A stretch of 64,000 nt of DNA from Devosia sp. (GTDB lineage Bacteria; Pseudomonadota; Alphaproteobacteria; Rhizobiales; Devosiaceae), in contig JADJPS010000005.1 in the NCBI GenBank assembly GCA_016713105.1, positions 186,001-250,000 of the forward strand, written 5' to 3'. Both the position numbers and the translations under genes were made by a program. The notes beneath the pieces were generated by a model that was given only the letters and a program-made list of their open reading frames with translations, did not search any database and had not been told where the DNA came from. This document shows, one piece after another, positions 22,541 to 30,991 of this stretch; position 1 is the stretch's first letter, and each line of letters opens with the position of its first letter.

Positions 22541-24098
22541 CGATCGTGCCGGGCGGCTTCGACGTATAGTCGTAGACGACCCGGTTGATGCCGCGCACCT
22601 CGTTGATGATGCGGGTCGCGGCGCGGCCGAGGAAGGCCATGTCGAAGGGGTAGAAGTCCGCCGTCATGCCGTCGACGGAGGTCACGGCGCGCAGCGCGCA
22701 GACGAACTCGTAGGTGCGGCCGTCGCCCATCACGCCCACCGTCTGCACCGGCAGCAGCACGGCGAAGGCCTGCCAGATGCTGTCGTACAGCCCGGCCTTG
22801 CGGATTTCGTCGAGGTAGATGGCGTCGGCCCGACGCAGGATGTCGAGCTTCTCCCGCGTCACGCCGCCGGGGAGGCGGATGGCGAGCCCCGGACCGGGGA
22901 ACGGATGCCGGCCGACGAAATGTTCCGGCAGGCCGAGTTCGCGGCCCAGCGCGCGCACCTCGTCCTTGAACAGTTCGCGCAGCGGCTCGACCAGCTTCAT
23001 GTTCATGCGCTCGGGGAGGCCGCCGACATTGTGGTGGCTCTTGATCGTCACCGACGGGCCGCCGGTGAAGCTGACGCTCTCGATCACGTCGGGATAGAGC
23101 GTGCCCTGGGCGAGGAACGCGGCGCCGCCGATCTTCCTGGCCTCCTCCTCGAACACGTCGATGAACAGCCGGCCGATGGTCTTGCGCTTGGTTTCCGGGT
23201 CGGACTCGCCCTCGAGCGCGCCGATGAACTTGTCGGCCGCATCCACATGCACCAGGGGAATGTTGTAGTGGTCGCGGAACATCGTCACCACCTCCCTGGC
23301 CTCGTTCAGCCGCATCAGGCCGTGGTCGACGAAGATGCAGGTCAGCTGGTCGCCGATCGCCTCGTGGATCAGCACCGCCGCGACCGAGGAGTCGACGCCG
23401 CCCGAAAGCCCGCAGATCACCCGCCCCTTGCCGACCTGGGCGCGGATCTTCTCGATGGCGCGCTGGCGGTAGGCCTGCATCGTCCAGTCGGACTTGAGGC
23501 CGACGATCCGGTGGACGAAGTTCTGCAGCAGCCTGCTCCCGTCCGGCGTGTGCACCACCTCGGGGTGGAACATGGTGGTGTAGTAGCGCTTGCGCTCGTT
23601 GACGGCGATGGCGAAGGGCGCGTTCTCGGACGTGCCGATGACCGTGAAGCCCTCGGGCAGCTCGGTCACCCGGTCGCCGTGGCTCATCCACACCGGATAG
23701 TCGCCGCCGACCTGCCAGAGGCCCTCGAACAGCGGGCTCGTCTCGTGGATGTGGACGTCGGCGCGGCCGAACTCGCGGGCATGCCCGCCCTCCACCTTGC
23801 CGCCCAGCTGCAGCGCCAGCGTCTGCTGCCCGTAGCAGATGGCCAGAATCGGCACGCCGGACTCGAACACGGCCTGCGGCGCACGCGGGCTGCCCGCCTC
23901 GGTCACCGAGGCCGGCCCGCCCGAGAAGATCACCCCCTTGGGCTGCAGCCGCTCGAACGCCTCGCCGGCGCTCTGGAACGGGTGGATCTCGCAATAGACC
24001 CCGGTCTCCCGCAGCCGTCGCGCAATCAACTGCGTGACCTGCGAACCGAAATCGATGATCAGGATGGAGTCGACCGGGACGGCAGCAATGTCTGTCAT
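22530..24098 (-). CDS. guaA: GMP synthase (glutamine-hydrolysing)
   Basis: A 522-residue, full-length enzyme that converts XMP to GMP with ATP and glutamine in the cytoplasm. The N-terminal class I amidotransferase domain has its cysteine in ILAICYGQQTLALQLGG and the His-Glu pair further on (MFHPEVVHT). The ATP pyrophosphatase domain has the P-loop GLSGGVDSSVAAVLIHEA near residue 230. The C-terminal dimerisation domain ends in the conserved GTIEWE. The last codons double as the island attachment site, and the duplication keeps the coding sequence intact. Its partner guaB lies 9 kb away in the same orientation. Degenerate copies of its 5' end lie at 24880-25300. Confidence 0.97.
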   Translation of the reverse strand: MTDIAAVPVDSILIIDFGSQVTQLIARRLRETGVYCEIHPFQSAGEAFERLQPKGVIFSGGPASVTEAGSPRAPQAVFESGVPILAICYGQQTLALQLGGKVEGGHAREFGRADVHIHETSPLFEGLWQVGGDYPVWMSHGDRVTELPEGFTVIGTSENAPFAIAVNERKRYYTTMFHPEVVHTPDGSRLLQNFVHRIVGLKSDWTMQAYRQRAIEKIRAQVGKGRVICGLSGGVDSSVAAVLIHEAIGDQLTCIFVDHGLMRLNEAREVVTMFRDHYNIPLVHVDAADKFIGALEGESDPETKRKTIGRLFIDVFEEEARKIGGAAFLAQGTLYPDVIESVSFTGGPSVTIKSHHNVGGLPERMNMKLVEPLRELFKDEVRALGRELGLPEHFVGRHPFPGPGLAIRLPGGVTREKLDILRRADAIYLDEIRKAGLYDSIWQAFAVLLPVQTVGVMGDGRTYEFVCALRAVTSVDGMTADFYPFDMAFLGRAATRIINEVRGINRVVYDYTSKPPGTIEWE

Positions 24099-24143
24099 GG
24101 CGGGGGAATAGAGCGGGTTCCGGCGCAGCGCAAGAGATGGCGG

Positions 24144-24851
24144 TCAGATCGCGGCATGCGGAGGCGCTTCCGAGAGCTTTTCGGCATTGGCGCGCACCAG
24201 CTTGCCGACGAGGTTGCGGTTGAGGCCCGCCTCCATGGCGCGGCGGATGGACACGTCGGCCTCGATCGCCTGGTGCAGGCGCCGCTGGTCGAAGGCCAGC
24301 GCCCGAATCGGACTGACCGCCGTCACCGTGGCCGATGCGGCGGAGCCGGTGAGGAAGCTCATCTCGCCCAGGTAGTCGCCCGGCCGGCAGATGGCGATCA
24401 GCCGATCGGCGCTCGATATCTGCGCGACGCCGTCCGCGATGTAGAGCACGCTTTCGACCGGCTGGCCCTCGCGGATCAGGGCCTCGCCGGTCCCGATGCG
24501 GAGCGGCTGCGCCAATGCCAGCAGTCGCTTGAGCGCCTGCCGCTCGATACCCGTGGGCATGGATTCGACGAAATGGCGCTCATCGTCGCGGAAGTCGTGA
24601 TGCCGTTCGTCGTACCACAGGATGATCAGCTGCACGACGTTGACGAGGACGAAGATGGCTTCCCACACCACGCTGACCGGGTCGACGACGAACACGCTGC
24701 GGTAGATCACCTCGACGCTGCCCGAGCCGATGGCGAACACCCGCAGCCAGAACATTTTGCGCATCATCATGGAAATGATCAGCAGGGCATAGTTGATGTG
24801 ACCGACCATGTGCGGGGGATCGGTCAGATCGTGCAGAAACTGTTCCAGCAT
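24144..24851 (-). CDS. Popeye-like membrane protein with cyclic-nucleotide-binding domain (A)
   Basis: A 235-residue protein. Three hydrophobic segments fill residues 18-80 (INYALLIISMMM, VFAIGSGSVEVIY, AIFVLVNVVQLIILW). A CNB domain follows from about residue 100, with the turn GDYLGEMSFLTGSAASATVTA, which resembles the phosphate-binding cassette. This layout matches bacterial relatives of Popeye/POPDC proteins. It probably senses a nucleotide at the inner membrane; the ligand is unknown. It lies 45 bases from the guaA start in the same orientation and has two close paralogues downstream, at 25358-26062 and 28763-29530. Confidence 0.8.
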   Translation of the reverse strand: MLEQFLHDLTDPPHMVGHINYALLIISMMMRKMFWLRVFAIGSGSVEVIYRSVFVVDPVSVVWEAIFVLVNVVQLIILWYDERHHDFRDDERHFVESMPTGIERQALKRLLALAQPLRIGTGEALIREGQPVESVLYIADGVAQISSADRLIAICRPGDYLGEMSFLTGSAASATVTAVSPIRALAFDQRRLHQAIEADVSIRRAMEAGLNRNLVGKLVRANAEKLSEAPPHAAI

Positions 24852-24879
24852 GCGCGTCTCCCGGGCCCGGACACAGCAG

Positions 24880-25300
24880 CTTGCCGCAGGACCTCACCCC
24901 GTCGCGCGATCGGCCGCGTCACCTGCGGCCGGGATCGATGCTCAGGATGGATTCGGCGGGGACGACAGCGATGTCTGCATCCTCCGGAGATAGAGCGGCT
25001 CCGGGATTTCCGCAAGCCTCAGGCAGCGGCGCCGTTCATCGGGCCATCGTTGGAGCGGGTCAGCCTGCCGGCGAGATTGCGATTGAGCGCGGAATCGAGG
25101 GTTCGCCTCAGCAGCGCATCACCGGCGACGGCGGCGTTCAGCCTCGCCTGGTCGAATACCGGGGCGCGGGCCGAGGCCGGCCCGCCCGAAGATCACCCCT
25201 CTTGGGCTGCCGCCGCTCGAACGCCTCGCCGGCGCTCTGGAACGGGTGGACCTCGCAGGAGACCCCGGTCTCCCTCGGCCGTGGGGGGAATAACGGCCCA
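24880..25300 (-). pseudogene. Degenerate tandem-duplication remnants of guaA 5' end and a CNB gene 3' end
   Basis: This gap between two CNB genes has no intact gene. On the minus strand, about 24890-24985 resembles the first 80 bases of guaA and its upstream leader. About 25019-25165 encodes the end of a Popeye-like CNB protein (FDQARLNAAVAGDALLRR, then LNRNLAGRLTRSND, stop at 25019). About 25172-25295 again resembles guaA, codons 28-62 (RETGVSCEVHPFQSAGEAF), with indels. The order guaA-5' then CNB-3' repeats that of the real genes at 24098/24144. I infer tandem duplication of a guaA-5'/CNB segment followed by deletion and decay. From 25300 to 25357 I see nothing more. Confidence 0.75.
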
Positions 25301-25357
25301 AGGATTCCGCAAGGTTCCCCGGCACGCGGCTGCCAAAACGAGAAACTCGAAGGCGGG

Positions 25358-26062
25358 TCAGGCGACCGCGCTGGCCGCACTGGTGTCGTTTGAACGCGTC
25401 AGCTTGCCGGCAAGGTTGCGGTTCAGCGCGGATTCGAGCGTGCGGCGCAACTGGGCATCGGCGGCGATTGAGGCGTTGAGCTGTGCCTGGTCGAACACCA
25501 GGGCCCGAGTCGGCTTGACGACGACCGCGGAGGCGCTGGCGGGCTTGCCGGAAAGGAAGCTGAGCTCGCCGATATAGTCCCCCGGCCCACAGATGGCGAC
25601 GACGCGGTCGCCATGCTCGATCTTGACGATGCCATCCGCGATGTAGACCAGCTCGGTGACCGGCTGTCCCTCGCTGGTCAGCTTGTCGCCGGGGGCGAGG
25701 CGCCTGAGGTCGGACAGATCCAGCAAGCGCTTGATGGCGCTGCGATCGACGCTATCGGGCATGTTGTCGGCGAAGTGCTGGTGCTCCTCGTCGAACCGAT
25801 GATGGTACTCGTAGTACCAGATGATCAGCAACTGGATGACGTTGACGACGACGAACACCGTCTCCCACAGCACGCTGACTGGGTCGAATATGAAGAAGGC
25901 GCGATAGATGATCTTGGTGACACCGGATGCGACGGCGAGAAGACGCAACAGGACCATGCGACGCATCAGCATCGAGACGATCAACAGGAAATAGGTGAAG
26001 TGCCCGAAAAGGATCGCTGGGTCCGTCAGCCCCCGCGTGAGCTCGTCCAGGAAGTCAGTCAT
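25358..26062 (-). CDS. Popeye-like membrane protein with cyclic-nucleotide-binding domain (B)
   Basis: A 234-residue paralogue of the protein at 24144-24851, with the same design: membrane segments at about residues 17-80 (FTYFLLIVSMLM, LLAVASGVTKIIY, TVFVVVNVIQLLIIWYY) and a CNB domain whose cassette reads GDYIGELSFLSGKPASASAVV. The C-terminus LNRNLAGKLTRSND matches the remnant at 25019-25165 closely, so the remnant is nearer to this copy than to copy A. A stand-alone CNB gene lies 34 bases upstream on the same strand, so the two may be co-transcribed. Confidence 0.8.
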   Translation of the reverse strand: MTDFLDELTRGLTDPAILFGHFTYFLLIVSMLMRRMVLLRLLAVASGVTKIIYRAFFIFDPVSVLWETVFVVVNVIQLLIIWYYEYHHRFDEEHQHFADNMPDSVDRSAIKRLLDLSDLRRLAPGDKLTSEGQPVTELVYIADGIVKIEHGDRVVAICGPGDYIGELSFLSGKPASASAVVVKPTRALVFDQAQLNASIAADAQLRRTLESALNRNLAGKLTRSNDTSAASAVA

Positions 26063-26096
26063 AGTACCCTATCCGAAAGTAGCGGCCCGTAGCGCC

Positions 26097-26474
26097 CTAG
26101 CCGGGCATCGCCGTATTGGCGTTGCGCAAGCGTTCGACGAGCACCCGCATCACGCTCAGCCCGAAATACGGCGCCTCACTGACCATGAACAGGAACTGCT
26201 TCTCGCTTACCGGTACGATGACGGCATCAGTGTCGGCAACCACGGTGGCGCTGCGCGGACCGGAATCGATGAGGGCCATCTCGCCAAATATTTCGCCTGG
26301 GCCCAGGATGCCCAGAGTGCGGTTGCCGAGCCGCACCGATACACTGCCGGAGCGTATGACGAAGAACTCACGAGCTTCGTCGCCGACGCTGAAGATGACT
26401 TCGCCAGCCACCACCGTCCGCAACTCTTCCGTCGCCCGGTCGAGCAGCGCAAAGTCAGTGAACATGCCCATCAT
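26097..26474 (-). CDS. Stand-alone cyclic-nucleotide-binding domain protein
   Basis: A 125-residue protein that is one CNB domain and nothing else: VVAGEVIFSVGDEAREFFVI, RSGSVSVRLGNRTLGIL, then the cassette GEIFGEMALIDSGPRSATVVA with the conserved Glu and Arg that contact cyclic nucleotide phosphate in true cAMP or cGMP binders. There is no DNA-binding or membrane part, so it presumably acts through a partner. It is transcribed away from the STAS gene and towards the Popeye-like gene B. An internal Met at residue 4 is an equally good start. Confidence 0.8.
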   Translation of the reverse strand: MMGMFTDFALLDRATEELRTVVAGEVIFSVGDEAREFFVIRSGSVSVRLGNRTLGILGPGEIFGEMALIDSGPRSATVVADTDAVIVPVSEKQFLFMVSEAPYFGLSVMRVLVERLRNANTAMPG

Positions 26475-26608
26475 TTGATTGCCCCCAGCCCGTCAGAGGC
26501 GGGCGTCGCACAGTCAACGCCGGCTTTCAACTGACGAAATTGGCGAGCGGCCGGAGAAAGTGTCGTGAAACTGTCATCTGGCCGTAACAAATTTCTGCTC
26601 ACTACGCA

Positions 26609-26630
26609 CCCGCCCGCTGAGGCGGGCGGG
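26609..26630 (+). other. Perfect 9-bp hairpin in leader of the STAS gene
   Basis: CCCGCCCGC and GCGGGCGGG are perfectly paired around a TGAG loop, ending 20 bases before the STAS start codon. It lies between divergent genes, upstream of both, so it is not a simple terminator for either. It could limit translation of the STAS gene or act as a protein site. There is no other evidence. Confidence 0.4.
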
Positions 26631-26650
26631 ACACGGACGGGAGCGAATGC

Positions 26651-26989
26651 ATGGACTGGAATGTCATCGAGCTGGACAACGGCATCACGCTGGTCGAACT
26701 CATCGGCCGCATGGACGTGCCGGGCGCCCTGAAGGCAGACCCTGCATTCGCACAGATCGCCGGCGAGGCGACGCGCGTGATCGTGGACCTCGGAAGACTG
26801 GAATTTCTTGCCTCGCTCGGCATCCGAACCCTCGTGACCACAAGCAAGACACTGCGCGCCAAGGACGGTAACCTGGTGGTGTTGTCGCCACAGCCGAATG
26901 TGGAGCAGGTGTTGCGCTCCAGCGGGATCGATACGATCATTCCGATCGCCAAGGATCGGGCAGAGGCGGAGTCGAGCGTCCTCGCCTAA
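26651..26989 (+). CDS. STAS-domain anti-sigma factor antagonist
   Basis: A 112-residue single STAS domain of the SpoIIAA/RsbV type. The phosphorylation loop reads VDLGRLEFLASLGIRTL, with a serine at the expected site after a short strand. In partner switching, the unphosphorylated antagonist binds the kinase and frees its target; phosphorylation by the kinase reverses this. The kinase-type gene follows after 16 bases and the phosphatase gene soon after, so the three form an operon. No cognate sigma factor or other target is visible nearby. Confidence 0.85.
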   Translation: MDWNVIELDNGITLVELIGRMDVPGALKADPAFAQIAGEATRVIVDLGRLEFLASLGIRTLVTTSKTLRAKDGNLVVLSPQPNVEQVLRSSGIDTIIPIAKDRAEAESSVLA

Positions 26990-27005
26990 GCCAAATGGAG
27001 CCGCG

Positions 27006-27482
27006 ATGAGCGCAGCGCGCCATAGCGCATCCTTCCCCGGCACGATCGAGGGCGCTACCGACGCCTCGGTCTGGCTGCGAGACGTTTCGGCGCGCGAGGA
27101 TCTGGCGAGCGATCTGACCTTTGCTCTCGAGCTCTGTCTTGAAGAGTTGTTCACCAACGTCGTGCGCCATGGCGGCTCGGGGCAATGGGATGAAGCCGTG
27201 CGCTCCGACCTGCCCAACCCGTTGCAGGTGGCCGTTACCGTTGTGGCGGAGCGCGACCTGGTGTTTCTCGTCATCGAGGACAATGGCCTTCCGTTCGACG
27301 TGACCACGGCACCGGCGAGGCCGATAGAGGCGCCGCTGGAAGAGGTCACGCCGGGTGGGCTCGGCCTGCAGCTTGTCCGCAGCTTCAGCAGGGACCTGAG
27401 CTATGAAGCTGTACCCGGCGGCAACCGCGTTCGGCTCAGTTTCGAGCGGCCGCAGATGGAAGGCACGAAAGCAGTGGGCTAA
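27006..27482 (+). CDS. HATPase anti-sigma-type serine kinase (RsbW/SpoIIAB-like)
   Basis: A 158-residue GHKL-fold ATPase. The N box is ELCLEELFTNVVRHGG, the G1 box FLVIEDNGLPFDV and the G2 box TPGGLGLQLVRSF. This is the small HATPase_c_2 layout used by anti-sigma factors that phosphorylate a STAS partner. The ATG at 27006 follows GGAGCCGCG. The reading frame is open further upstream, but that part overlaps the STAS gene and is not family-like. It sits between the STAS and phosphatase genes, as in RsbVWU-type modules. Confidence 0.85.
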   Translation: MSAARHSASFPGTIEGATDASVWLRDVSAREDLASDLTFALELCLEELFTNVVRHGGSGQWDEAVRSDLPNPLQVAVTVVAERDLVFLVIEDNGLPFDVTTAPARPIEAPLEEVTPGGLGLQLVRSFSRDLSYEAVPGGNRVRLSFERPQMEGTKAVG

Positions 27483-27496
27483 CGCGCCATTGATGT

Positions 27497-28791
27497 ATGC
27501 TGCCGGGGCAAATGAGTCGCTATAAGCATACGCGGACGGCCGATGTCGGAGTCGGCGCTCTTCAAGAGGTCTTGCACAGCCTGCCGCTGCAGCGGCTCGA
27601 GGCCGGCTTGGCGTTGCTGCGGCAAGGCGAGAGCAGCGAGTTCGCATATTACCTCACGGACGGCGAGGTGGCCGTGTTTGCCGAGTCTCCCTACGGCCGG
27701 ACACAGCTAGCCGTACTGCAGGCTCCGCGACTGGTCGGCGAGTTGGGCGTGCTGGCCGGCTTTCCGCACTGCTACGATCGAAGCCACCACGCCGCTGACG
27801 ATGCATCGACTGACTCGCGACCAGCTGTACGAGATCGGCAGACGGGCACCTGATTTCCTGTTTTCGGTGATCAGCCAGCTCGGTCTGCAGGTCGATGGGA
27901 TGAACCGGGCACTCAGCCTCTACGGAGATGCGCTTTCGGCGCTCGAGCGGCGCGAGTTCGATCCGCGCATCCTGGAGGACCTGTCGCACCCCTCGCCGCA
28001 ACTGGTGACATTTGCCGATGCCTTCCACCGCTTCGCCGACCAGATCATCGACAAGCGGCGCCAAAGCGACGAGTTGGCGAGTGCGGCGCTGATCCAGCGT
28101 TCGTTCCTGCCACGACCAGAGTTGCTGCGGCCGATGAAGGATCGGCTCGAGCTGAAGCGCCGCCATGCGTCCCGCCCGCGATGGGGGGGGTGACTTCTAC
28201 GACTACTTCCCGCTCGACGAGCACAGAGTGGCCGTGGCGATCGGCGACGTTTGCGGCAAGGGCATCCCCGCCAGCCTGTTCATGGCGGTGGCGATCACAA
28301 CACTAAGGACGGCTGCCCAGGAAGAAAAGGATGTCGCGAGAACGCTGGCGCGAACCAATGCGAGCCTTTGCCGGGACAATGCTGCCTCGATGTTCGCAAC
28401 TTTGTTCTTTGCCGTGCTCGACCTGCGGACGGGGGAGTTCGAGTACGGGAACTGTGGGCATAACGCGCCGCATACTCTGTCAGTCGCTGGCCGGCGCACC
28501 CTGCCGACGACCGGGATACCCGTTGGGCTGATGCCGGACCGTTCGGCGCGGGCCGAGAAAGTGGTGCTGGAACGCGGAGAGACACTCGTTCTGTTCACGG
28601 ACGGTGTGACTGAGGCGATGAACCCGCGGCAGGAAGAATTTGGCGACGCTCGGTTCGAAGCCCTGCTCGACGGCAGCACCGAGCGCGCCCCGGAACCTCT
28701 GTTGGAGGAGATTTTCTCCGAAGTTGACAGCTTCGCCGAGGGTGAGCACCAAGCTGACGACGTTACGGCGTTGATCCTGCGCCGCGCGTGA
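27497..28791 (+). pseudogene. CNB-domain fused to PP2C/SpoIIE phosphatase, two frameshifts
   Basis: About 431 codons. The N-terminus holds a CNB domain (LLRQGESSEFAYYLTDGEVA, RLVGELGVLAGFP). A missing base near 27767 breaks the frame before RTATIEATTPLTMHRLTRDQ. A coiled linker follows, then a second break near 28163 just ahead of MRPARDGGGDFYDYFPL. The SpoIIE-type PP2C domain then has the metal-binding aspartates in GGDFYD, AIGDVCGKG, and LFTDGVTEA and QADDVTALIL. It would dephosphorylate the STAS antagonist, with cyclic nucleotide as the input. An 8-G run follows the second break, so indel error is plausible. The 3' end overlaps the convergent CNB gene by 29 bases. Confidence 0.8.
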
Positions 28792-29530
28792 GCTGCCGGA
28801 CAATCAGTTCAGCAGGGCAATCGACAGGTTTCACAAACAAGCGCCCTGGCGCGTCTATCCAGAAGGCGTTCGCCTTGGCGAGCTTGCCGACGAGGTTGCT
28901 GTTGAAGCTCGCATCCAGCGCCCGCCGCAACTCGGCATCGGACTCCATGGCGGCGCGCAGCCGCGACTGTTCGAAGGCGAGGTAGCGCATCGGTCGGGCG
29001 CTCACGGCCGTCGCGGAGGCTGGTGCGCCCGTCACGAAACTCATCTCGCCCACGAAGTCGCCCGGCCCGCAGACCCCCACCATCCGCCCCCCCTTTTCGA
29101 TCCGTGCCACACCCTCGACGACGAAGATGAGGTCTCGCACCGGCTCGCCTTCGGTGGTCAGCATGGTGCCGGCCTCGAGCTGCCGCAGGTGCGCCAGCCG
29201 CAGCAGCTTGCGCACGGTCCGGCGTGCGATGCCCTGCGGCATGATCTCGGCGAAGCGCTGCTCGTCGCCGGTGAAGCGGTGTCGCTTGGCGTAGTACCAC
29301 AGGATCGTCAGTTGCATGACGTTCACCGCGACGAAGATGATTTCCCAGAACACGATGACCGGGTCGATCTCGAAGAAGGCCCGGTTGACGATCCGGATCA
29401 GGCCGGCGGCTATGGCGATCGCCCGCAGCCAGCTCATGTCGTTCATCAGCATGGAGATGACGAGCAGGGCGTAGGGCAGGTGGGTGAGCAGATGATCCGG
29501 GCTGGCAATCTCGGAGAGGTATTCGGGCAC
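28763..29530 (-). CDS. Popeye-like membrane protein with cyclic-nucleotide-binding domain (C)
   Basis: A 255-residue third paralogue. It has three hydrophobic segments in the first 80 residues (LPYALLVISMLMNDM, AIAIAAGLIRIVNR, EIIFVAVNVMQLTILWYY) and a CNB domain with cassette GDFVGEMSFVTGAPASATAVS. Compared with A and B it has a longer C-terminal tail of about 20 residues after LNSNLVGKLAKANAF-type sequence; that tail overlaps the end of the phosphatase gene on the other strand. It faces away from the acyltransferase gene across a 154-base gap with no evident regulatory element. Confidence 0.8.
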   Translation of the reverse strand: MPEYLSEIASPDHLLTHLPYALLVISMLMNDMSWLRAIAIAAGLIRIVNRAFFEIDPVIVFWEIIFVAVNVMQLTILWYYAKRHRFTGDEQRFAEIMPQGIARRTVRKLLRLAHLRQLEAGTMLTTEGEPVRDLIFVVEGVARIEKGGRMVGVCGPGDFVGEMSFVTGAPASATAVSARPMRYLAFEQSRLRAAMESDAELRRALDASFNSNLVGKLAKANAFWIDAPGRLFVKPVDCPAELIVRQLTRGAGSTP

Positions 29531-29684
29531 TTTCGCGCTTCTTTGTGGCTGGACTTGTCAGCGCACTGTCTGCATCGGCTACACTGCGGTCAACTGGAGC
29601 GTCGCGCTATCCACCCATGGCTTGCTTCGGGAAACGGCGGGTGGCATCGAGCTGACGGGGCAATGGTGCCCGGGGGACGACACG

Positions 29685-30911
29685 ATGGAGAATGATCGGT
29701 TGCATGGCGCGGACTTCCTGCGCGCCGCCGCATGTCTGCTCGTGTTGTTTCACCATCTCGCGCAGCGCATGAGCTGGAACCAGGCGCTTCCCGGCATCGA
29801 GTGGTTCCGCATGTTCGCGCTCAATGGCAGCTTTGGTGTTGCGGTGTTCTTCGTGCTTTCGGGTTTCCTGCTCTCCCGGCCGTATTGGCTGGCGTTCGAT
29901 GCCCGGGCGCCGATGCCATCGCTTTCGGTCTACGTGCTGCGCCGGTCGGCGCGCATCCTGCCCGGCTTCTGGGTGGCGCTGCTGGCGAGCTTTGTGATCA
30001 GTATCCTGGTGTTCGGCGCCCGCTTCGATGGCCAGCTCGTGCTGCGCCTCGTCTCGGGGGCGCTGCTGGTTTCGGACTGGCACCCGGTGACGCTGTTCCC
30101 GGTCGAGGTCAACGGCCCGCTCTGGTCCATCGGCTTCGAAGTGACATCCTATGCCCTGCTGCCGCTCGGCTTCCTGCTGCTCTGGCCGCTGCGGCGCGTC
30201 ATGCCCGGCGGGTGGGGGCGTTTCGGCTGGCTGGGTGTCATTGCCGGCGTCCTGGTGGTCCACCTCGCCTTTGTCGCCTGGTATCCCATGGACATGCAGG
30301 GCCGTGGCTGGGAAAACGGCCTCATCGGTGGCGCCAAGACCTGGATGCCGCAGTACAATCCGTTCGGCTTTTTCGCCATGTTCGCCGTCGGCGCCCTCGC
30401 TGCCTCCCTGCAGGTACGGGCGAGCCGGCTCCGGCACTGGGGATTCGATCTGGCCGCGGTGGCGGCGCTGGTCGCCGTGGGCGCACTGCTCCTCGTGCAG
30501 GCGCGGGCCCGGACCTCCGAGGGCTGGGGGCTGCTCGGCATCCCGTATGACTTCCCCTGGTTCGTGCTCGCCACCGGGGCGGTGCTGGTGACGGCGCCTT
30601 CGAGCCGTCTCGTGGGATCGCTCCTCGACAATCCGGTCAGCCGCTACCTCGCCCGCATCTCGTTCGGCATCTACATCTGGCACTACCCCGTGCTCGAACT
30701 GGTGCGGCACTACTGGGCGCCGGACATGGACCACGGCCAGATGGCAGACCCGGTCAAGTTCATGGTGACCTCGGCGATCATCACCGCCATCAGCCTCGTC
30801 GTGGCGAAACTGAGCTACAGTTTCGTCGAGAGCCCGGTGATCCGCTGGGCACGGCAGCGGGAGGGCAAGCGCGCTCCGGCTCGGGCGGGAGTGGCCGAAG
30901 CGGTCGGTTGA
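29685..30911 (+). CDS. OafA-like membrane acyltransferase (acyltransferase 3 family)
   Basis: A 408-residue integral membrane protein with about ten hydrophobic segments. The N-terminus has the family pattern LRAAACLLVLFHHLAQR, with the catalytic-type histidine in helix 1, and GVAVFFVLSGFLLSRPY. The arginine block SVYVLRRSARILPGFWVAL and the late FGIYIWHYPVLELV segment are also typical. Members transfer acetyl or succinyl groups to surface polysaccharides, lipids or peptidoglycan; the substrate here is unknown. I start at the ATG at 29685 after GGGGGACGA. An earlier start would add a non-hydrophobic lead not seen in the family. Confidence 0.85.
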   Translation: MENDRLHGADFLRAAACLLVLFHHLAQRMSWNQALPGIEWFRMFALNGSFGVAVFFVLSGFLLSRPYWLAFDARAPMPSLSVYVLRRSARILPGFWVALLASFVISILVFGARFDGQLVLRLVSGALLVSDWHPVTLFPVEVNGPLWSIGFEVTSYALLPLGFLLLWPLRRVMPGGWGRFGWLGVIAGVLVVHLAFVAWYPMDMQGRGWENGLIGGAKTWMPQYNPFGFFAMFAVGALAASLQVRASRLRHWGFDLAAVAALVAVGALLLVQARARTSEGWGLLGIPYDFPWFVLATGAVLVTAPSSRLVGSLLDNPVSRYLARISFGIYIWHYPVLELVRHYWAPDMDHGQMADPVKFMVTSAIITAISLVVAKLSYSFVESPVIRWARQREGKRAPARAGVAEAVG

Positions 30912-30991
30912 GCATGGCCACCGTGAGGTGCTCTGGCCGGCGAGGATCGGCGCGATCGCCGCAAGGCGGGCGCCGGCACCGGCCGCTGGGT

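Noticed and set aside
22905..25577. 890-codon open frame on the plus strand across guaA and the CNB genes
   Set aside because: It is antisense to guaA and two recognisable CNB genes, has no family-like motifs, and is typical of chance open frames opposite GC-rich genes.
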